A program made the position numbers and the translations under genes. A stretch of 64,000 nt of DNA, taken from positions 62,001 through 126,000 of the forward strand of contig NZ_JASHHX010000009.1 in NCBI RefSeq assembly GCF_030056575.1, in the 5' to 3' direction. Positions 8,462 to 16,403 of this stretch are shown here, in pieces (the first letter of the stretch is position 1; the number at the start of each line of letters is the position of its first letter). The notes below the pieces were generated by a model that saw only the letters and a list, made by a program, of their open reading frames with translations, made no database searches and was not told the origin of the DNA. This DNA comes from Rhodoblastus sp. 17X3 (GTDB lineage Bacteria; Pseudomonadota; Alphaproteobacteria; Rhizobiales; Beijerinckiaceae).

Positions 8462-9091
8462 TCAGCCCGGAAGCGACGGATGCGCGGCGGCGGCGTCTCC
8501 ACGCAGGAAATCGCCCTCCAGCATGGCGAAAAGAAGATGGTCCTGCCAGGCGCCGTCAATGAGCAGATAGGCCCGGGCGAAGCCCTCGCGCTGGAAGCCG
8601 AGATGTTCGAGCAGCCGGCGCGAACGCTCGTTTTCCGGCGCGCAGGCGGCCTCGACGCGATGAAGCCGCATTTCGAGAAAGGCGTGGCGCAGCAAGGCGC
8701 GAACGGCCTTGGCCATATAGCCTTGGCCGGCGTGTTTTTCGCCCATCCAATAGCCGAGCGTCGCGCATTGGGCGACGCCGCGCCGCACATTGCCGAGCGT
8801 GATTCCGCCGAGCAGGGCGTCGTCCCGGGAGCGAAAAATCAGGAAGCCATGGGATTCGTCCTCCGCGCGCTCGCGGTCCTGGCGCTGGATGCGGCGCTGA
8901 AAGGCGGGCTTGGTCAGGTCGTCGACCGGCCAACTCGGCTCCCAAGGCGTCAGAAAGGCGCGGCTCGCGCTGCGAAGCTGCCGCCACGGCTCGAAATCGC
9001 CGGGCAGCGCGGCGCGCAGATAGACGCCCTCGCCGTCGAGGCGGCCGGGGACGGGTTTTTTGCGCTGAAGTCCGAAAAAATTCATGGTCAT
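8462..9091 (-). CDS. GNAT family N-acetyltransferase, RimJ-like
   Basis: 209 residues. The GNAT fold is visible from LGYWMGEKHAGQGYMAKAV (acetyl-CoA-binding loop Q/R-x-x-G-x-G/A, here AGQGYMA) and the C-terminal HRVEAACAPENERSRRLLEHLGF, the standard motif B of RimJ/RimL-type ribosomal-protein or small-molecule acetyltransferases. Cytosolic. It lies between the M16 peptidase gene and the GGDEF/EAL gene, all on the minus strand. The true substrate cannot be told from sequence; RimJ (S5 N-terminus) is a family label only. Confidence 0.88.
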   Translation of the reverse strand: MTMNFFGLQRKKPVPGRLDGEGVYLRAALPGDFEPWRQLRSASRAFLTPWEPSWPVDDLTKPAFQRRIQRQDRERAEDESHGFLIFRSRDDALLGGITLGNVRRGVAQCATLGYWMGEKHAGQGYMAKAVRALLRHAFLEMRLHRVEAACAPENERSRRLLEHLGFQREGFARAYLLIDGAWQDHLLFAMLEGDFLRGDAAAAHPSLPG

Positions 9092-9147
9092 CGCGGCGTA
9101 TCTTGCGTCAGGTTAGCATAAAGCGCGCAATTTATGACAGTCTCGAG

Positions 9148-10410
9148 CTAGACGCCGCCGAGCAGCGCCGCAACCTCGGCGGCGCCCGGCGCCTTGCGGA
9201 CGGCGCCGAGAATGGCGACGGTCGGGGCCGTGCGCAACATGGCGGCGCCCGCCGCCTGCACGTCGGAGAGGCCGAGGGCGTCAATCTTCTCGATCATTTC
9301 CGCGCGCGTCAGAACCCGGCCGAATATCGTGATCTGCCGTGCGATCTGTTCCGCGCGCGCCGAAGAGCTTTCCAGCGCCGTCAGCAGGCCGACCTTGGTC
9401 TGCGCCTTCGCCCGGACGAGATCGGCCTCCCCCAAGGAATGCGCGGCCCCGGCGAGGCACGACAGGCTGACCTCCACCAGTTCGCGCACGCTGCGGCCCG
9501 AGGTCGCGGCTTCGAAGCCGAACAGGCCGGTGTCGAAGAAGGGCCAGTGGAACGAGGAAATGGAATAGGCGAGGCCGCGTTTTTCCCGCACTTCCTGAAA
9601 CAGCGGGCTGGCCATGCCGCCGCCGATAGCGTTGGCGAAGAGATGCGCGGCGTAATTCTGCGGGTCGGCATAGGCGCGGCCCTCGAAGCCGATCACGACC
9701 TGGGTCTGCTCCAGCTTTTTCGCGACCAGCTTTTCGCCGCCGGCATATCGTGCGGGCTCCAGCGCGACCGGCGGCGCGACGGGCAGGGAGGCGAACAGGC
9801 GTTCCGAGGCGTCGCGGATCTGCGCATGATCGACCGCCCCCGCGCCCGCGATCACGCAGGCCCGCGCGCCATAATGGCGCTGGAGATAAAGCTCGATGGC
9901 GTCGCGGTCGAAGCCGCGCACGCGCTCCGGCGTGCCGAGGATGGCGCGGCCGACGGGCTGGTCGGGAAAGGCGGCGGCGTTGAACAGATCGATCACGAAA
10001 TCGTCGGGCGTGTCCTGCAAAGCCGCGATTTCCTGCAGGATCACATCCTTCTCGCGCTCCAGCTCCGCCGGGTCGAACAGGCTTGCGGTCAGAATATCGG
10101 CGAGCACGTCCAGCGCCAGTTCGCAATCCTCGCGCAGCACGCGGGCGTAATAGGATGTGCTTTCCACGCCGGTCGCGGCGTTGAGATCGCCGCCCGCGCT
10201 TTCGATGTCTTCCGCTATGGCGCGGGCGTCGCGCCGCCGCGTGCCCTTGAAGGCCATATGTTCGAGCAGATGCGACAGGCCCTGTTCGGACGCGTCCTCG
10301 TTGCGCGAGCCGGCGGCGACGAAAACGCCGAGCGAGGCGGTCTCCAGCCCGGGCATGGAATCCGTGACGATTCGCAGTCCGGAGGGCAGTTCGCTGATTT
10401 CAACCGCCAT
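9148..10410 (-). CDS. M16 family zinc metallopeptidase (processing-peptidase type)
   Basis: 420 residues, typical of the bacterial relatives of mitochondrial processing peptidase beta. The inverted zinc motif HxxEH is present as HLLEHMAFKGT near residues 46-56, and the second glutamate ligand lies about 76 residues later in the ELEREKDVILQEI segment. The C-terminal half has the inactive-domain Gly-rich loop and the VREKRGLAYS segment of the family. No signal peptide, so cytosolic or membrane-associated. Begins 12 bp after thrC, a pairing common in alphaproteobacteria and almost certainly one transcript. Confidence 0.93.
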   Translation of the reverse strand: MAVEISELPSGLRIVTDSMPGLETASLGVFVAAGSRNEDASEQGLSHLLEHMAFKGTRRRDARAIAEDIESAGGDLNAATGVESTSYYARVLREDCELALDVLADILTASLFDPAELEREKDVILQEIAALQDTPDDFVIDLFNAAAFPDQPVGRAILGTPERVRGFDRDAIELYLQRHYGARACVIAGAGAVDHAQIRDASERLFASLPVAPPVALEPARYAGGEKLVAKKLEQTQVVIGFEGRAYADPQNYAAHLFANAIGGGMASPLFQEVREKRGLAYSISSFHWPFFDTGLFGFEAATSGRSVRELVEVSLSCLAGAAHSLGEADLVRAKAQTKVGLLTALESSSARAEQIARQITIFGRVLTRAEMIEKIDALGLSDVQAAGAAMLRTAPTVAILGAVRKAPGAAEVAALLGGV

Positions 10411-10422
10411 GCCGGGCCCGTT

Positions 10423-11838
10423 TCACTTTTGAGCCAAAGTGACGGCGCGGGCGCGGGCGCGGACGAAGCTCGCGATCGCCTGTTCGTCGTTCGGCAGCAC
10501 GTCGAAACGCTCCTTGCGCTCGAACAGGTCGGCGAGATGCGCCGGCAGCGGCGCGGACAGGCCGGTCGCCGCGCGCACGGCGTCGGGGAATTTGGCCGGA
10601 TGGGCGGTGCCGAGCGCCACCATTGGGGTCGCGGGATCGCGCGCCAGGTTTTTCCGCGCGACATGGACTGCGACGGCGGTGTGGGGATCGAGAATATATT
10701 CGCACTCGCGCCAGGTCCGCGCGATTTCGCCCGCGGTTTCCGCCTCGCTGGCCGCCCCGGCGGAGAATTCCTCGCGGATTTTTTCCAGCGCGGCGGGCGG
10801 AATGTCGAAAGCGCCGGACTGGTCGAGACTCGCCATCAGGCCCCGGATCTCGGCCGCGTCGCGGCCGACGGCGTCGAACAGAAGGCGCTCGAAATTGGAC
10901 GAGACCTGAATGTCCATCGAGGGCGACTGCGTCGCATGGACGCCGCGCACCTCATAGCGGCCCGTAGCCAGCGCGCGGGCGAGAATGTCGTTGGAATTGG
11001 TGGCGACGACGAGCTTTTCGATGGGAAGGCCCATCTGTCGCGCCATGTGGCCGGCGAGAATGTCGCCGAAATTGCCGGTCGGCACCGTGAACGAGACTTT
11101 CCGCAACGGCCCGCCCAGCACGGCGGCGGAGGTGAAATAATAGACCATCTGCGCCACGACGCGGGCGAAATTGATCGAATTCACGCCCGAGAGGCCAAGC
11201 TCTTCACGCAAGGGCTGGTTGCGGAAGAAGCGCTTCAGGATGGCCTGGGCGTCGTCGAAAGTGCCTTCGAGCGCGATGGCGTGGATATTGTCCGCCGCTA
11301 CCGTGGTCATCTGGCGGCGCTGCACGTCGGAGACGCGGCCGTGCGGATAAAGAATGAAGACATCGACCTGGTCGAGGCCGCGAAAGGCCTCGATCGCGGC
11401 GGCGCCGGTGTCGCCCGATGTGGCGCCGATGATGGTGGCGCGCTTGCCGCGCGCTTTCAGCGCCCGGTCCATCAGCCGCCCGAGCAATTGCATCGCCACG
11501 TCCTTGAAGGCGAGCGTCGGGCCGTGGAACAACTCCAGCACGAAGAGATTGTCGTCGATCTGGGCCAGCGGCGTCACCGCCTTGTGGCGGAAGCTCGCAT
11601 AGGCGGCCTCGAGCATGGGTTTGAATTCGTCGGCCGGCAGAGTCGCGTCGAGGTAGGGGGAGATGACCGACTGCGCCACATCGACATAGGGCTTGCCCGC
11701 GAAGCCGCGCAAGGTCTCGGCCGCGAGATGCGGCATGGCCTCCGGCACGTAAAGGCCGCCGTCGGGCGCGAGGCCGGCGAGCAGTGCTTCGGTGAAGGAG
11801 AGTTTGGGCGCTTCGCCGCGCGTCGAAATATAGGCCAC
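10423..11838 (-). CDS. thrC: Threonine synthase
   Basis: 471 residues, matching the long bacterial/fungal type of threonine synthase. It converts O-phosphohomoserine to threonine with PLP, in the cytosol. N-terminal MAYISTRGEAPKLSFTEALL, the PLP lysine in LAFKDVAMQLLGR, and the phosphate-binding Gly-rich IIGATSGDTGAAA are all present; VSFTVPTGNFGDILAG is another family signature. The ATG at 11838 is the natural start. It heads a minus-strand set: thrC, M16 peptidase, GNAT, GGDEF/EAL. Confidence 0.97.
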   Translation of the reverse strand: MAYISTRGEAPKLSFTEALLAGLAPDGGLYVPEAMPHLAAETLRGFAGKPYVDVAQSVISPYLDATLPADEFKPMLEAAYASFRHKAVTPLAQIDDNLFVLELFHGPTLAFKDVAMQLLGRLMDRALKARGKRATIIGATSGDTGAAAIEAFRGLDQVDVFILYPHGRVSDVQRRQMTTVAADNIHAIALEGTFDDAQAILKRFFRNQPLREELGLSGVNSINFARVVAQMVYYFTSAAVLGGPLRKVSFTVPTGNFGDILAGHMARQMGLPIEKLVVATNSNDILARALATGRYEVRGVHATQSPSMDIQVSSNFERLLFDAVGRDAAEIRGLMASLDQSGAFDIPPAALEKIREEFSAGAASEAETAGEIARTWRECEYILDPHTAVAVHVARKNLARDPATPMVALGTAHPAKFPDAVRAATGLSAPLPAHLADLFERKERFDVLPNDEQAIASFVRARARAVTLAQK

Positions 11839-12012
11839 GGGTTCTTTCCGGTGAGACGAGCCGCCTTTTAGCGCCTTGTCGCCCCGCTGTCATGTCCGGG
11901 CGGCGCTTTGAGTCCGATCCACGTTTCCAGCGGAGAGAGAACGGAAACAATTTTATGCGACCGTTCGACGCGCCATCAAACGGCGCTCAATCTGTCGAAA
12001 TCGCGGCCCATC

Positions 12013-12366
12013 TTGAGCAAGCATCAAATTTCCCGAGCCTTGACCGCCTCTCTCGCGGGTCTCGCCAGCGCCTGGCGGACCGAGCGCGCCTTCCGCCTGG
12101 AAACGGCCGTGCTCGCCGCCGCAGTCCCTGTCGCCTTACTGCTGACGCCGGATTTCTTTCGTCGCGCGGAACTGATCGCGTGTCTGCTGGCTGTGCTGGC
12201 GGTCGAGCTGCTCAATACGAGTATCGAAAAGCTCTGCGATCGAACGACGCCCCAAATCGATCCCGTCATCAAAATCGTCAAGGACATGGGCTCGGCCGCC
12301 GTCTTCTGCGCGCTTTGCATGGCGGGCGCGATCTGGATCGGCGCGGCCCTCGCGCGCTTCGCCTGA
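12013..12366 (+). CDS. dgkA: Diacylglycerol kinase, prokaryotic type
   Basis: Small trimeric inner-membrane kinase that phosphorylates diacylglycerol with ATP, recycling lipid from membrane-derived oligosaccharide or LPS modification. Matches to E. coli DgkA include ERAFRLE (EAAFRQE), VELLNTSIEKLCDR (VEILNSAIEAVVDR, containing the catalytic Glu) and KDMGSAAVF. Three transmembrane helices follow the expected spacing. There is no in-frame ATG upstream; the TTG at 12013 gives 117 residues, the usual length, while a TTG at 11908 would add 35 residues unlike the family. Start uncertain. It points away from thrC and towards the phosphatase gene. Confidence 0.88.
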   Translation: MSKHQISRALTASLAGLASAWRTERAFRLETAVLAAAVPVALLLTPDFFRRAELIACLLAVLAVELLNTSIEKLCDRTTPQIDPVIKIVKDMGSAAVFCALCMAGAIWIGAALARFA

Positions 12367-12412
12367 GGCTTGGCCATCGTCCCGCATCGACGCCGCCAGG
12401 GCGGTCCAGAGC

Positions 12413-12937
12413 CTATTCCAGCTCTCGCGGCGTAACGAAACGCGTCAGCCGTCCCGCTCCGCGACCAATTCGCGCCCATGAACAATCCAGGGCGAATTCC
12501 GCCAAAGCCCCCGTAGGAAAAGATTCGGCCAGACGTCGTCTGAGCGCATCCTCCGCCAAATGGTCGTTACCGCCGACGAGGAGAAGGGCCAATTCCTGCA
12601 GGCCGGGATTATGGCCGATCACGAGAACGGCGCGCGTCGAATCCGGGATTTTGCGCAACCGCTCCAGAAGTTGCGGCGCCGGCGCCAGATAGAGCGCTTC
12701 CTCGACCTTTATCTCTGGCGGTTCTTCCCACGGCTGGAGCGCCTCAAGCGTCTGCTGGGTTCGCAGCGCGCTGGACACGCAGATGAGATCCGGGCTTATC
12801 CGCTCGGAACGAACCAGCCGCCGCATGGCCGCGGCCGCCTTGCGCCCGCGCTTGTTCAACGGGCGGTCGTGATCCGGGAGCGACAGATCCTTCCACGACG
12901 ACTTGGCGTGACGAAGCAGGAACAGCCGCTTTTTCAT
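12413..12937 (-). CDS. SixA-type histidine phosphatase
   Basis: 174 residues from ATG 12937, with the purine-rich AGAAGAA just upstream; the open frame to 13207 overlaps the preceding gene and is not used. The histidine phosphatase signature LRHAKSSW (RHG-type, here RHAKS as in SixA) opens the protein, with the second catalytic histidine in VIGHNPGLQEL. SixA-like enzymes remove phosphate from phosphohistidine on signalling or PTS proteins in the cytosol. It starts 27 bp after the DUF6894-like gene and is likely co-transcribed with it. Confidence 0.9.
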   Translation of the reverse strand: MKKRLFLLRHAKSSWKDLSLPDHDRPLNKRGRKAAAAMRRLVRSERISPDLICVSSALRTQQTLEALQPWEEPPEIKVEEALYLAPAPQLLERLRKIPDSTRAVLVIGHNPGLQELALLLVGGNDHLAEDALRRRLAESFPTGALAEFALDCSWARIGRGAGRLTRFVTPRELE

Positions 12938-12963
12938 TTCTTCTTTTCTGAGGCGCGCTTTGG

Positions 12964-13296
12964 TCAGAGCGTCGGCGCTTCCTGATCGGGGCGGCGCCAA
13001 AATGAGGACTGTGACCGCATCGGGGAGAGCTTCGCCGCCGCGCCTTTCCTGGCCTTCAGAGGGCAGTCCGGGCGGCTGCACTTTCCAATCATGGCCAGCG
13101 CGGTGGCGACGCCGGTGAGAATGACGATGCCGCCATCGGCGTTCTTGACCCGAATGGAGGCGCCGTCGCGATGCCCGATCGTGAGCGCAAGAGCTTCGAC
13201 CTGACACCAGGCCGCGCGGATATCCGGCAAGGATTCGGTCCGCGCGACGAAGGGCGGCTTACCGCCTTGAGCGATCTCGAACGAGAACAGCGGCAT
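12964..13296 (-). CDS. Small DUF6894-like protein
   Basis: 110 residues from ATG 13296; the frame extends to 13482 but the upstream part overlaps SURF1 and lacks a good start. The segment MPLFSFEIAQGG...LPDIRAAWCQVEALA and a final strand pair (ASIRVKNADGGIVI) resemble the short rhizobial DUF6894 family, which has no known function. The C-terminus is Lys/Arg-rich with two cysteines (CSRPDCPLK). Cytosolic, no signal. It lies between SURF1 and the SixA-like gene. The family assignment is by eye. Confidence 0.55.
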   Translation of the reverse strand: MPLFSFEIAQGGKPPFVARTESLPDIRAAWCQVEALALTIGHRDGASIRVKNADGGIVILTGVATALAMIGKCSRPDCPLKARKGAAAKLSPMRSQSSFWRRPDQEAPTL

Positions 13297-13429
13297 GTCG
13301 ACCCCATTTCTGGTTTGGACGACACTATCCGCCCGTTGAGGAAGAGTCATCGAGCGCCGCAACAGAATTGATGTTGTTGCGCAGCATGAGTCGCGTCCGA
13401 TGCAAATCGCGGCGGCCTTCGAAAGAGGC

Positions 13430-14185
13430 TTAGCGGGTCTCGCGTCCCGCCTCTCGCCCGGCGATTTCTCGTCGCCAGACATAGAGTCCGGCGACGGCGG
13501 CGAGCGTCGCGGCGAGCGCGAACCAGGTCAACGCATAGGACAAATGATTGTTGGGAATGGTCGTCACGGTCGCGGCCCCCTTCGGCCAGCCGCCGGGATT
13601 GGGCGCCGCATCGGCGTCGACGCTGAAGGGCGCTGATTCGGCCAGGCTCCAATGCGCGGCCAGAGCTGAGGGGTCGCGAGTGAACCAGAGGTTTTTCGCC
13701 GGTTCGTCGGGCGGAGTGAAGAAATTGCGGCTTTCGGGGCGACGCATCAGTCCGGTGACTTGCGTTTCACCGGCGATCTGCCCAGTCGCGCGCGCCGCCG
13801 GATCTTTCAACTCGGCCGGCACAAAGCCCCTATTGACGAAGACCACGCCGCCACCGTCGAGGCGCAGCGGCGCGACGATCTCATAGCCGGGGCCGCCGCC
13901 CGCGGCGCCGGTGGCGCTGGCGCGGAAGAGGTAGGATTCCTTCGTGTGATCGAATACGCCGCGCAAGGTCACGGGACGGTAGTCGTAATCGTCGGGCTTG
14001 AGGCCGGGCCAGTCGGCGCGGGGCGGCGGGGGCGCGGGCGAGGCGTCGCGGCGCGCGGCGATCTGCGCCAGCAGGCCCTCTTTCCAGGCGAGGCGATGCC
14101 ATTGCCAGAACCCGAGCCCGGAGCACAGGCCGACGCCCAGAACGACACAGATCAGCAGAACGAAGTGGCGGCGCAGCAGGCCCAT
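13430..14185 (-). CDS. SURF1 family cytochrome oxidase assembly protein
   Basis: 251 residues with the family's two-helix plan: an N-terminal transmembrane helix ending GLGFWQWHRLAWK (the G-x-W-Q-x-x-R SURF1 signature) and a C-terminal helix in NNHLSYALTWFALAATLAAVAGLYVW. Between them is a periplasmic domain with VFVNRGFVP and RPESRNFFTPPDEP. SURF1 (Shy1) helps insert heme a into subunit I of aa3 oxidase. It follows DUF983 by 8 bp, downstream of the ctaC-ctaE block. Confidence 0.93.
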   Translation of the reverse strand: MGLLRRHFVLLICVVLGVGLCSGLGFWQWHRLAWKEGLLAQIAARRDASPAPPPPRADWPGLKPDDYDYRPVTLRGVFDHTKESYLFRASATGAAGGGPGYEIVAPLRLDGGGVVFVNRGFVPAELKDPAARATGQIAGETQVTGLMRRPESRNFFTPPDEPAKNLWFTRDPSALAAHWSLAESAPFSVDADAAPNPGGWPKGAATVTTIPNNHLSYALTWFALAATLAAVAGLYVWRREIAGREAGRETR

Positions 14186-14193
14186 TTTGCGCT

Positions 14194-14556
14194 TCAGTCC
14201 TTCAGCCGGCCTTCCTCGGCCTTGTGATGGAATTGCGCGGCGACCATGAAGCTTTTCAGCGGGCGCAACATGCCGAGGCAGATGATGATCGTCAGTGGGA
14301 AAAAAATGACGAGATGGAGCCAGAACGGCGGCTCATAGGTCAATTCGACCCATAAAGCGATGCCCAGCACGACGAAGCCGGCGAGCAAGGTGACAAAAAC
14401 GGCAGGGCCGTCGCCGGAATCGGCGAAGGAATAGTCGAGCCCGCAGGAGTCGCAGCGCGGGGCCAGCGTCAGGAAGCCGTCGAATAATTTGCCCTGGCCG
14501 CAGCGCGGGCATTTGCTGGTGAGGGCGGCCTTGATCGGAAAAGCTGTCTGGGGCAT
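14194..14556 (-). CDS. DUF983 family membrane protein
   Basis: 120 residues. Two CxxC pairs near the N-terminus (CPRCGQGKLFDGFL and CDSCGLDY) form a probable zinc ribbon, followed by two transmembrane helices. DUF983 proteins occur beside cytochrome oxidase genes in alphaproteobacteria and are thought, not proven, to serve oxidase biogenesis. Its place between ctaE and SURF1 fits. It begins just after the terminator at 14604-14642, so it may have its own promoter or depend on read-through. Confidence 0.9.
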   Translation of the reverse strand: MPQTAFPIKAALTSKCPRCGQGKLFDGFLTLAPRCDSCGLDYSFADSGDGPAVFVTLLAGFVVLGIALWVELTYEPPFWLHLVIFFPLTIIICLGMLRPLKSFMVAAQFHHKAEEGRLKD

Positions 14557-14603
14557 GGCGTCCTGCGGCGGGCGAGGCGCGCCAGTCTAGCATGATGGCG
14601 CCT

Positions 14604-14642
14604 TTGAAAAAACAAACCGGCCCGAAACAGGTTCGGGCCGGT
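14604..14642 (-). terminator. Intrinsic terminator after ctaE
   Basis: Perfect 11-bp stem (ACCGGCCCGAA at 14616-14626, TTCGGGCCGGT at 14632-14642, 5-nt loop), followed on the minus strand by TTGTTTTTTC. It lies 21 bp after the ctaE stop and before DUF983, separating structural oxidase genes from downstream assembly genes. Confidence 0.85.
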
Positions 14643-14662
14643 GGAAATCCGAGGGGGCGCGT

Positions 14663-15532
14663 TCAGCCCGGACTGGCCTCCATCACCGCGCCCCAGGAGC
14701 CCCAGACATAGATGGCGGAGAACAGGAACAGCCAGACGACGTCCACGAAATGCCAGTACCAGGCGGCGAATTCGAAGCCGAGATGCTGTTTCGGCGTGAA
14801 CTGGCCGGCCGTCGCCCGGATCAGGCAGACGATCAGGAAGATCGTGCCGACGATCACGTGAAAGCCATGAAAGCCGGTGGCCATGAAGAAGGTCGCGCCA
14901 TAGATCGAATCTTTGAAGCCGAAGGGCGCGTGGATATATTCATAGGCTTGGATCGAGGTGAACAGCAGGCCGAGCAGGATGGTGGCGGCCAGGCCTTTCT
15001 TAAGGCCTTCGCGGTCGTTTTCCAGCAGGGCGTGATGGGCCCAGGTCACCGTGGTGCCGGATGTCAGCAGGATCAGCGTGTTGATCAGCGGCAGGTGCCA
15101 CGGGTCGATCGCCTCGATTCCCTTGGGCGGCCAATGCCCGCCGGTGAAGGCGACGCGGGCATATTGAATGGGCTCGTTGGTGAAGAGGCTGGCGTCGAAA
15201 AAGGCCCAGAACCAGGCGACGAAGAACATCACTTCCGAGGCGATGAACAGGGTCATGCCATAGCGGTGGCTGAGCTGGACCACCAGAGTGTGGTCGCCGC
15301 TCTCGGCCTCCTTCACCACATCGGTCCACCAGAAGGCGATGACGGAGAGCAGGCCGATGATGCCGGCGCCGAACATCATGCTGCCGAGCTTGAGCCCGCC
15401 CAGTTCGAGATGCTTCATCCAGAAGATAAGGCCGACGGCGGTCAGGAAGGCGAAAATCGAGGCGAGTAGCGGCCAGGGGCTCGGCGCCACGAGATGGTAG
15501 TCGTGATTTGGCTTGGCGTGACCGTCGGCCAT
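14663..15532 (-). CDS. ctaE: Cytochrome c oxidase subunit III
   Basis: 289 residues from ATG 15532. That start is chosen over the ATG two codons earlier because GAGGAGG is about 8 nt before 15532 and too close to the other. It has seven transmembrane helices. The segments HDYHLVAPSPWPLL, ASEVMFFVAWFWAFFDASLF, GFHGFHVIVGT and the C-terminal WYWHFVDVVWLFLF are standard for CoxC. It stabilises the proton-uptake path of aa3 oxidase in the inner membrane. Last gene before the terminator in the ctaC-D-B-F-G-E order. Confidence 0.97.
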   Translation of the reverse strand: MADGHAKPNHDYHLVAPSPWPLLASIFAFLTAVGLIFWMKHLELGGLKLGSMMFGAGIIGLLSVIAFWWTDVVKEAESGDHTLVVQLSHRYGMTLFIASEVMFFVAWFWAFFDASLFTNEPIQYARVAFTGGHWPPKGIEAIDPWHLPLINTLILLTSGTTVTWAHHALLENDREGLKKGLAATILLGLLFTSIQAYEYIHAPFGFKDSIYGATFFMATGFHGFHVIVGTIFLIVCLIRATAGQFTPKQHLGFEFAAWYWHFVDVVWLFLFSAIYVWGSWGAVMEASPG

Positions 15533-15549
15533 GTGCATTTCCTCCTCGC

Positions 15550-15592
15550 GCCCGGCTTTGCCGGGCTTTGTTCTGCGCCGGTTTTTCCGGCG
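15550..15592. other. Two tandem hairpins between ctaG and ctaE
   Basis: Hairpin 1: GCCCGGC / GCCGGGC with a 3-nt loop at 15550-15566. Hairpin 2: CGCCGG / CCGGCG with a five-T loop at 15576-15592. They fill the short ctaG-ctaE spacer; no T tract follows on the minus strand. They could set mRNA processing or decay between assembly and structural genes. Confidence 0.5.
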
Positions 15593-15614
15593 GATCAGCT
15601 CTTGATCAGCTCTT
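15593..15614. repeat. Tandem 11-bp duplication at the ctaG stop codon
   Basis: GATCAGCTCTT occurs twice in a row. Read on the minus strand, the ctaG end ...AAGAGCTGA is followed immediately by a second copy of the same last codons and stop. Confidence 0.75.
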
Positions 15615-16235
15615 GCCGGGAACGGCCGCGATGTCGGCCGCCCCGGTGGTCTCTGCGTTTCTCTTGGCGCCCGGAGGCGCGAAAAAGGTGTAGGACAAGG
15701 TGATCGCGTCAACGGCAGCCATGGTCTCGTCCTGTTCCAGTTTCGGATCCAGGAAAAAGACCACCGGCCATTCGGCGGTTTCATGGGGCCCCAGCTTCTG
15801 CGCGTCGAAGCAGAAGCATTTCAGCTTGTCGAACCAGGCGCCGGCCTGATCCGGGGCGACATTGAAACGCGCCACGCCTTCGGTGGCGCGGTCGGACAGG
15901 TTGGCGGCGCGGAAAAAGACCGTGACGGTCTCCCCGGGGCGCAGCAGGATTTCAGGCGTTTCCGGCTCGAAGCGCCAGGCGAGACCGGGCGCGACATTGG
16001 CGTCGAAGCGCACCGCGATTTTCCGCAAACCGCGCTCATCAGGCGCGCGGGAAGCCGATTGCGTCGTGCCGCCATAGCCGGTCGCGGCGCAGAACAGCCG
16101 ATAAAGCGGAACGGCGGCGAAGGACGCGCCAAGCATCAGCCCCGCCACGACCGCAAGCGCCGCGGCAGTTCGATGCGCGGCGGCGGTTTTCTGCTGCGTT
16201 CCTGACGCTTTGTTCTGGCCCGGCTTCGCGGTCAT
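15606..16235 (-). CDS. ctaG: Cytochrome c oxidase assembly protein CtaG/Cox11
   Basis: 209 residues. One N-terminal transmembrane helix (about 24-46, ending AAVPLYRLFCAATGYGG, a family signature) and a periplasmic immunoglobulin-like copper domain with the copper-binding pair KLKCFCF. Cox11 delivers copper to the CuB site of subunit I. The tail after the usual end (PPGAKRNAETTGAADI...) is a little longer than in Paracoccus. It starts 3 bp after the coxF stop, so it is translationally close-coupled in the cox operon. Confidence 0.95.
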   Translation of the reverse strand: MTAKPGQNKASGTQQKTAAAHRTAAALAVVAGLMLGASFAAVPLYRLFCAATGYGGTTQSASRAPDERGLRKIAVRFDANVAPGLAWRFEPETPEILLRPGETVTVFFRAANLSDRATEGVARFNVAPDQAGAWFDKLKCFCFDAQKLGPHETAEWPVVFFLDPKLEQDETMAAVDAITLSYTFFAPPGAKRNAETTGAADIAAVPGKS

Positions 16236-16238
16236 GGT

Positions 16239-16400
16239 TCAATCCGGCCGCATGAAGACGTTCGGACCGAGCCGCACGATGGTGATGGCGTAGAAGATCG
16301 CCACCAGAGCTGCGACGGCCAGCGCAATGGCGATATTGCGTTGGCGGCGGCGCTTTTCCTGTTCGGGCGTGAGCGGCTTGTAAAGGATTTGCGTCGGCAT
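16239..16400 (-). CDS. coxF: CoxF-type small membrane protein
   Basis: 53 residues, easily missed because of its length. The translation begins MPTQILYKPLTPEQEKRRRQ, continues with one hydrophobic helix (IAIALAVAALVAIFYAITIV) and ends in RLGPNVFMRPD. A short protein with a basic N-terminus and a single helix between ctaB and ctaG is the CoxF position in alphaproteobacterial oxidase operons; its exact role is unclear. The ATG is 3 bp after the ctaB stop, and the stop is 3 bp before the ctaG ATG, strongly supporting a real gene. Confidence 0.88.
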   Translation of the reverse strand: MPTQILYKPLTPEQEKRRRQRNIAIALAVAALVAIFYAITIVRLGPNVFMRPD

Positions 16401-16403
16401 GGC

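Noticed and set aside
9103-11871. 922-residue plus-strand open frame opposite thrC and the M16 peptidase
   Set aside because: Antisense shadow of two well-conserved genes; GC-rich third positions remove stops on the opposite strand. The translation is low-complexity and matches no family.
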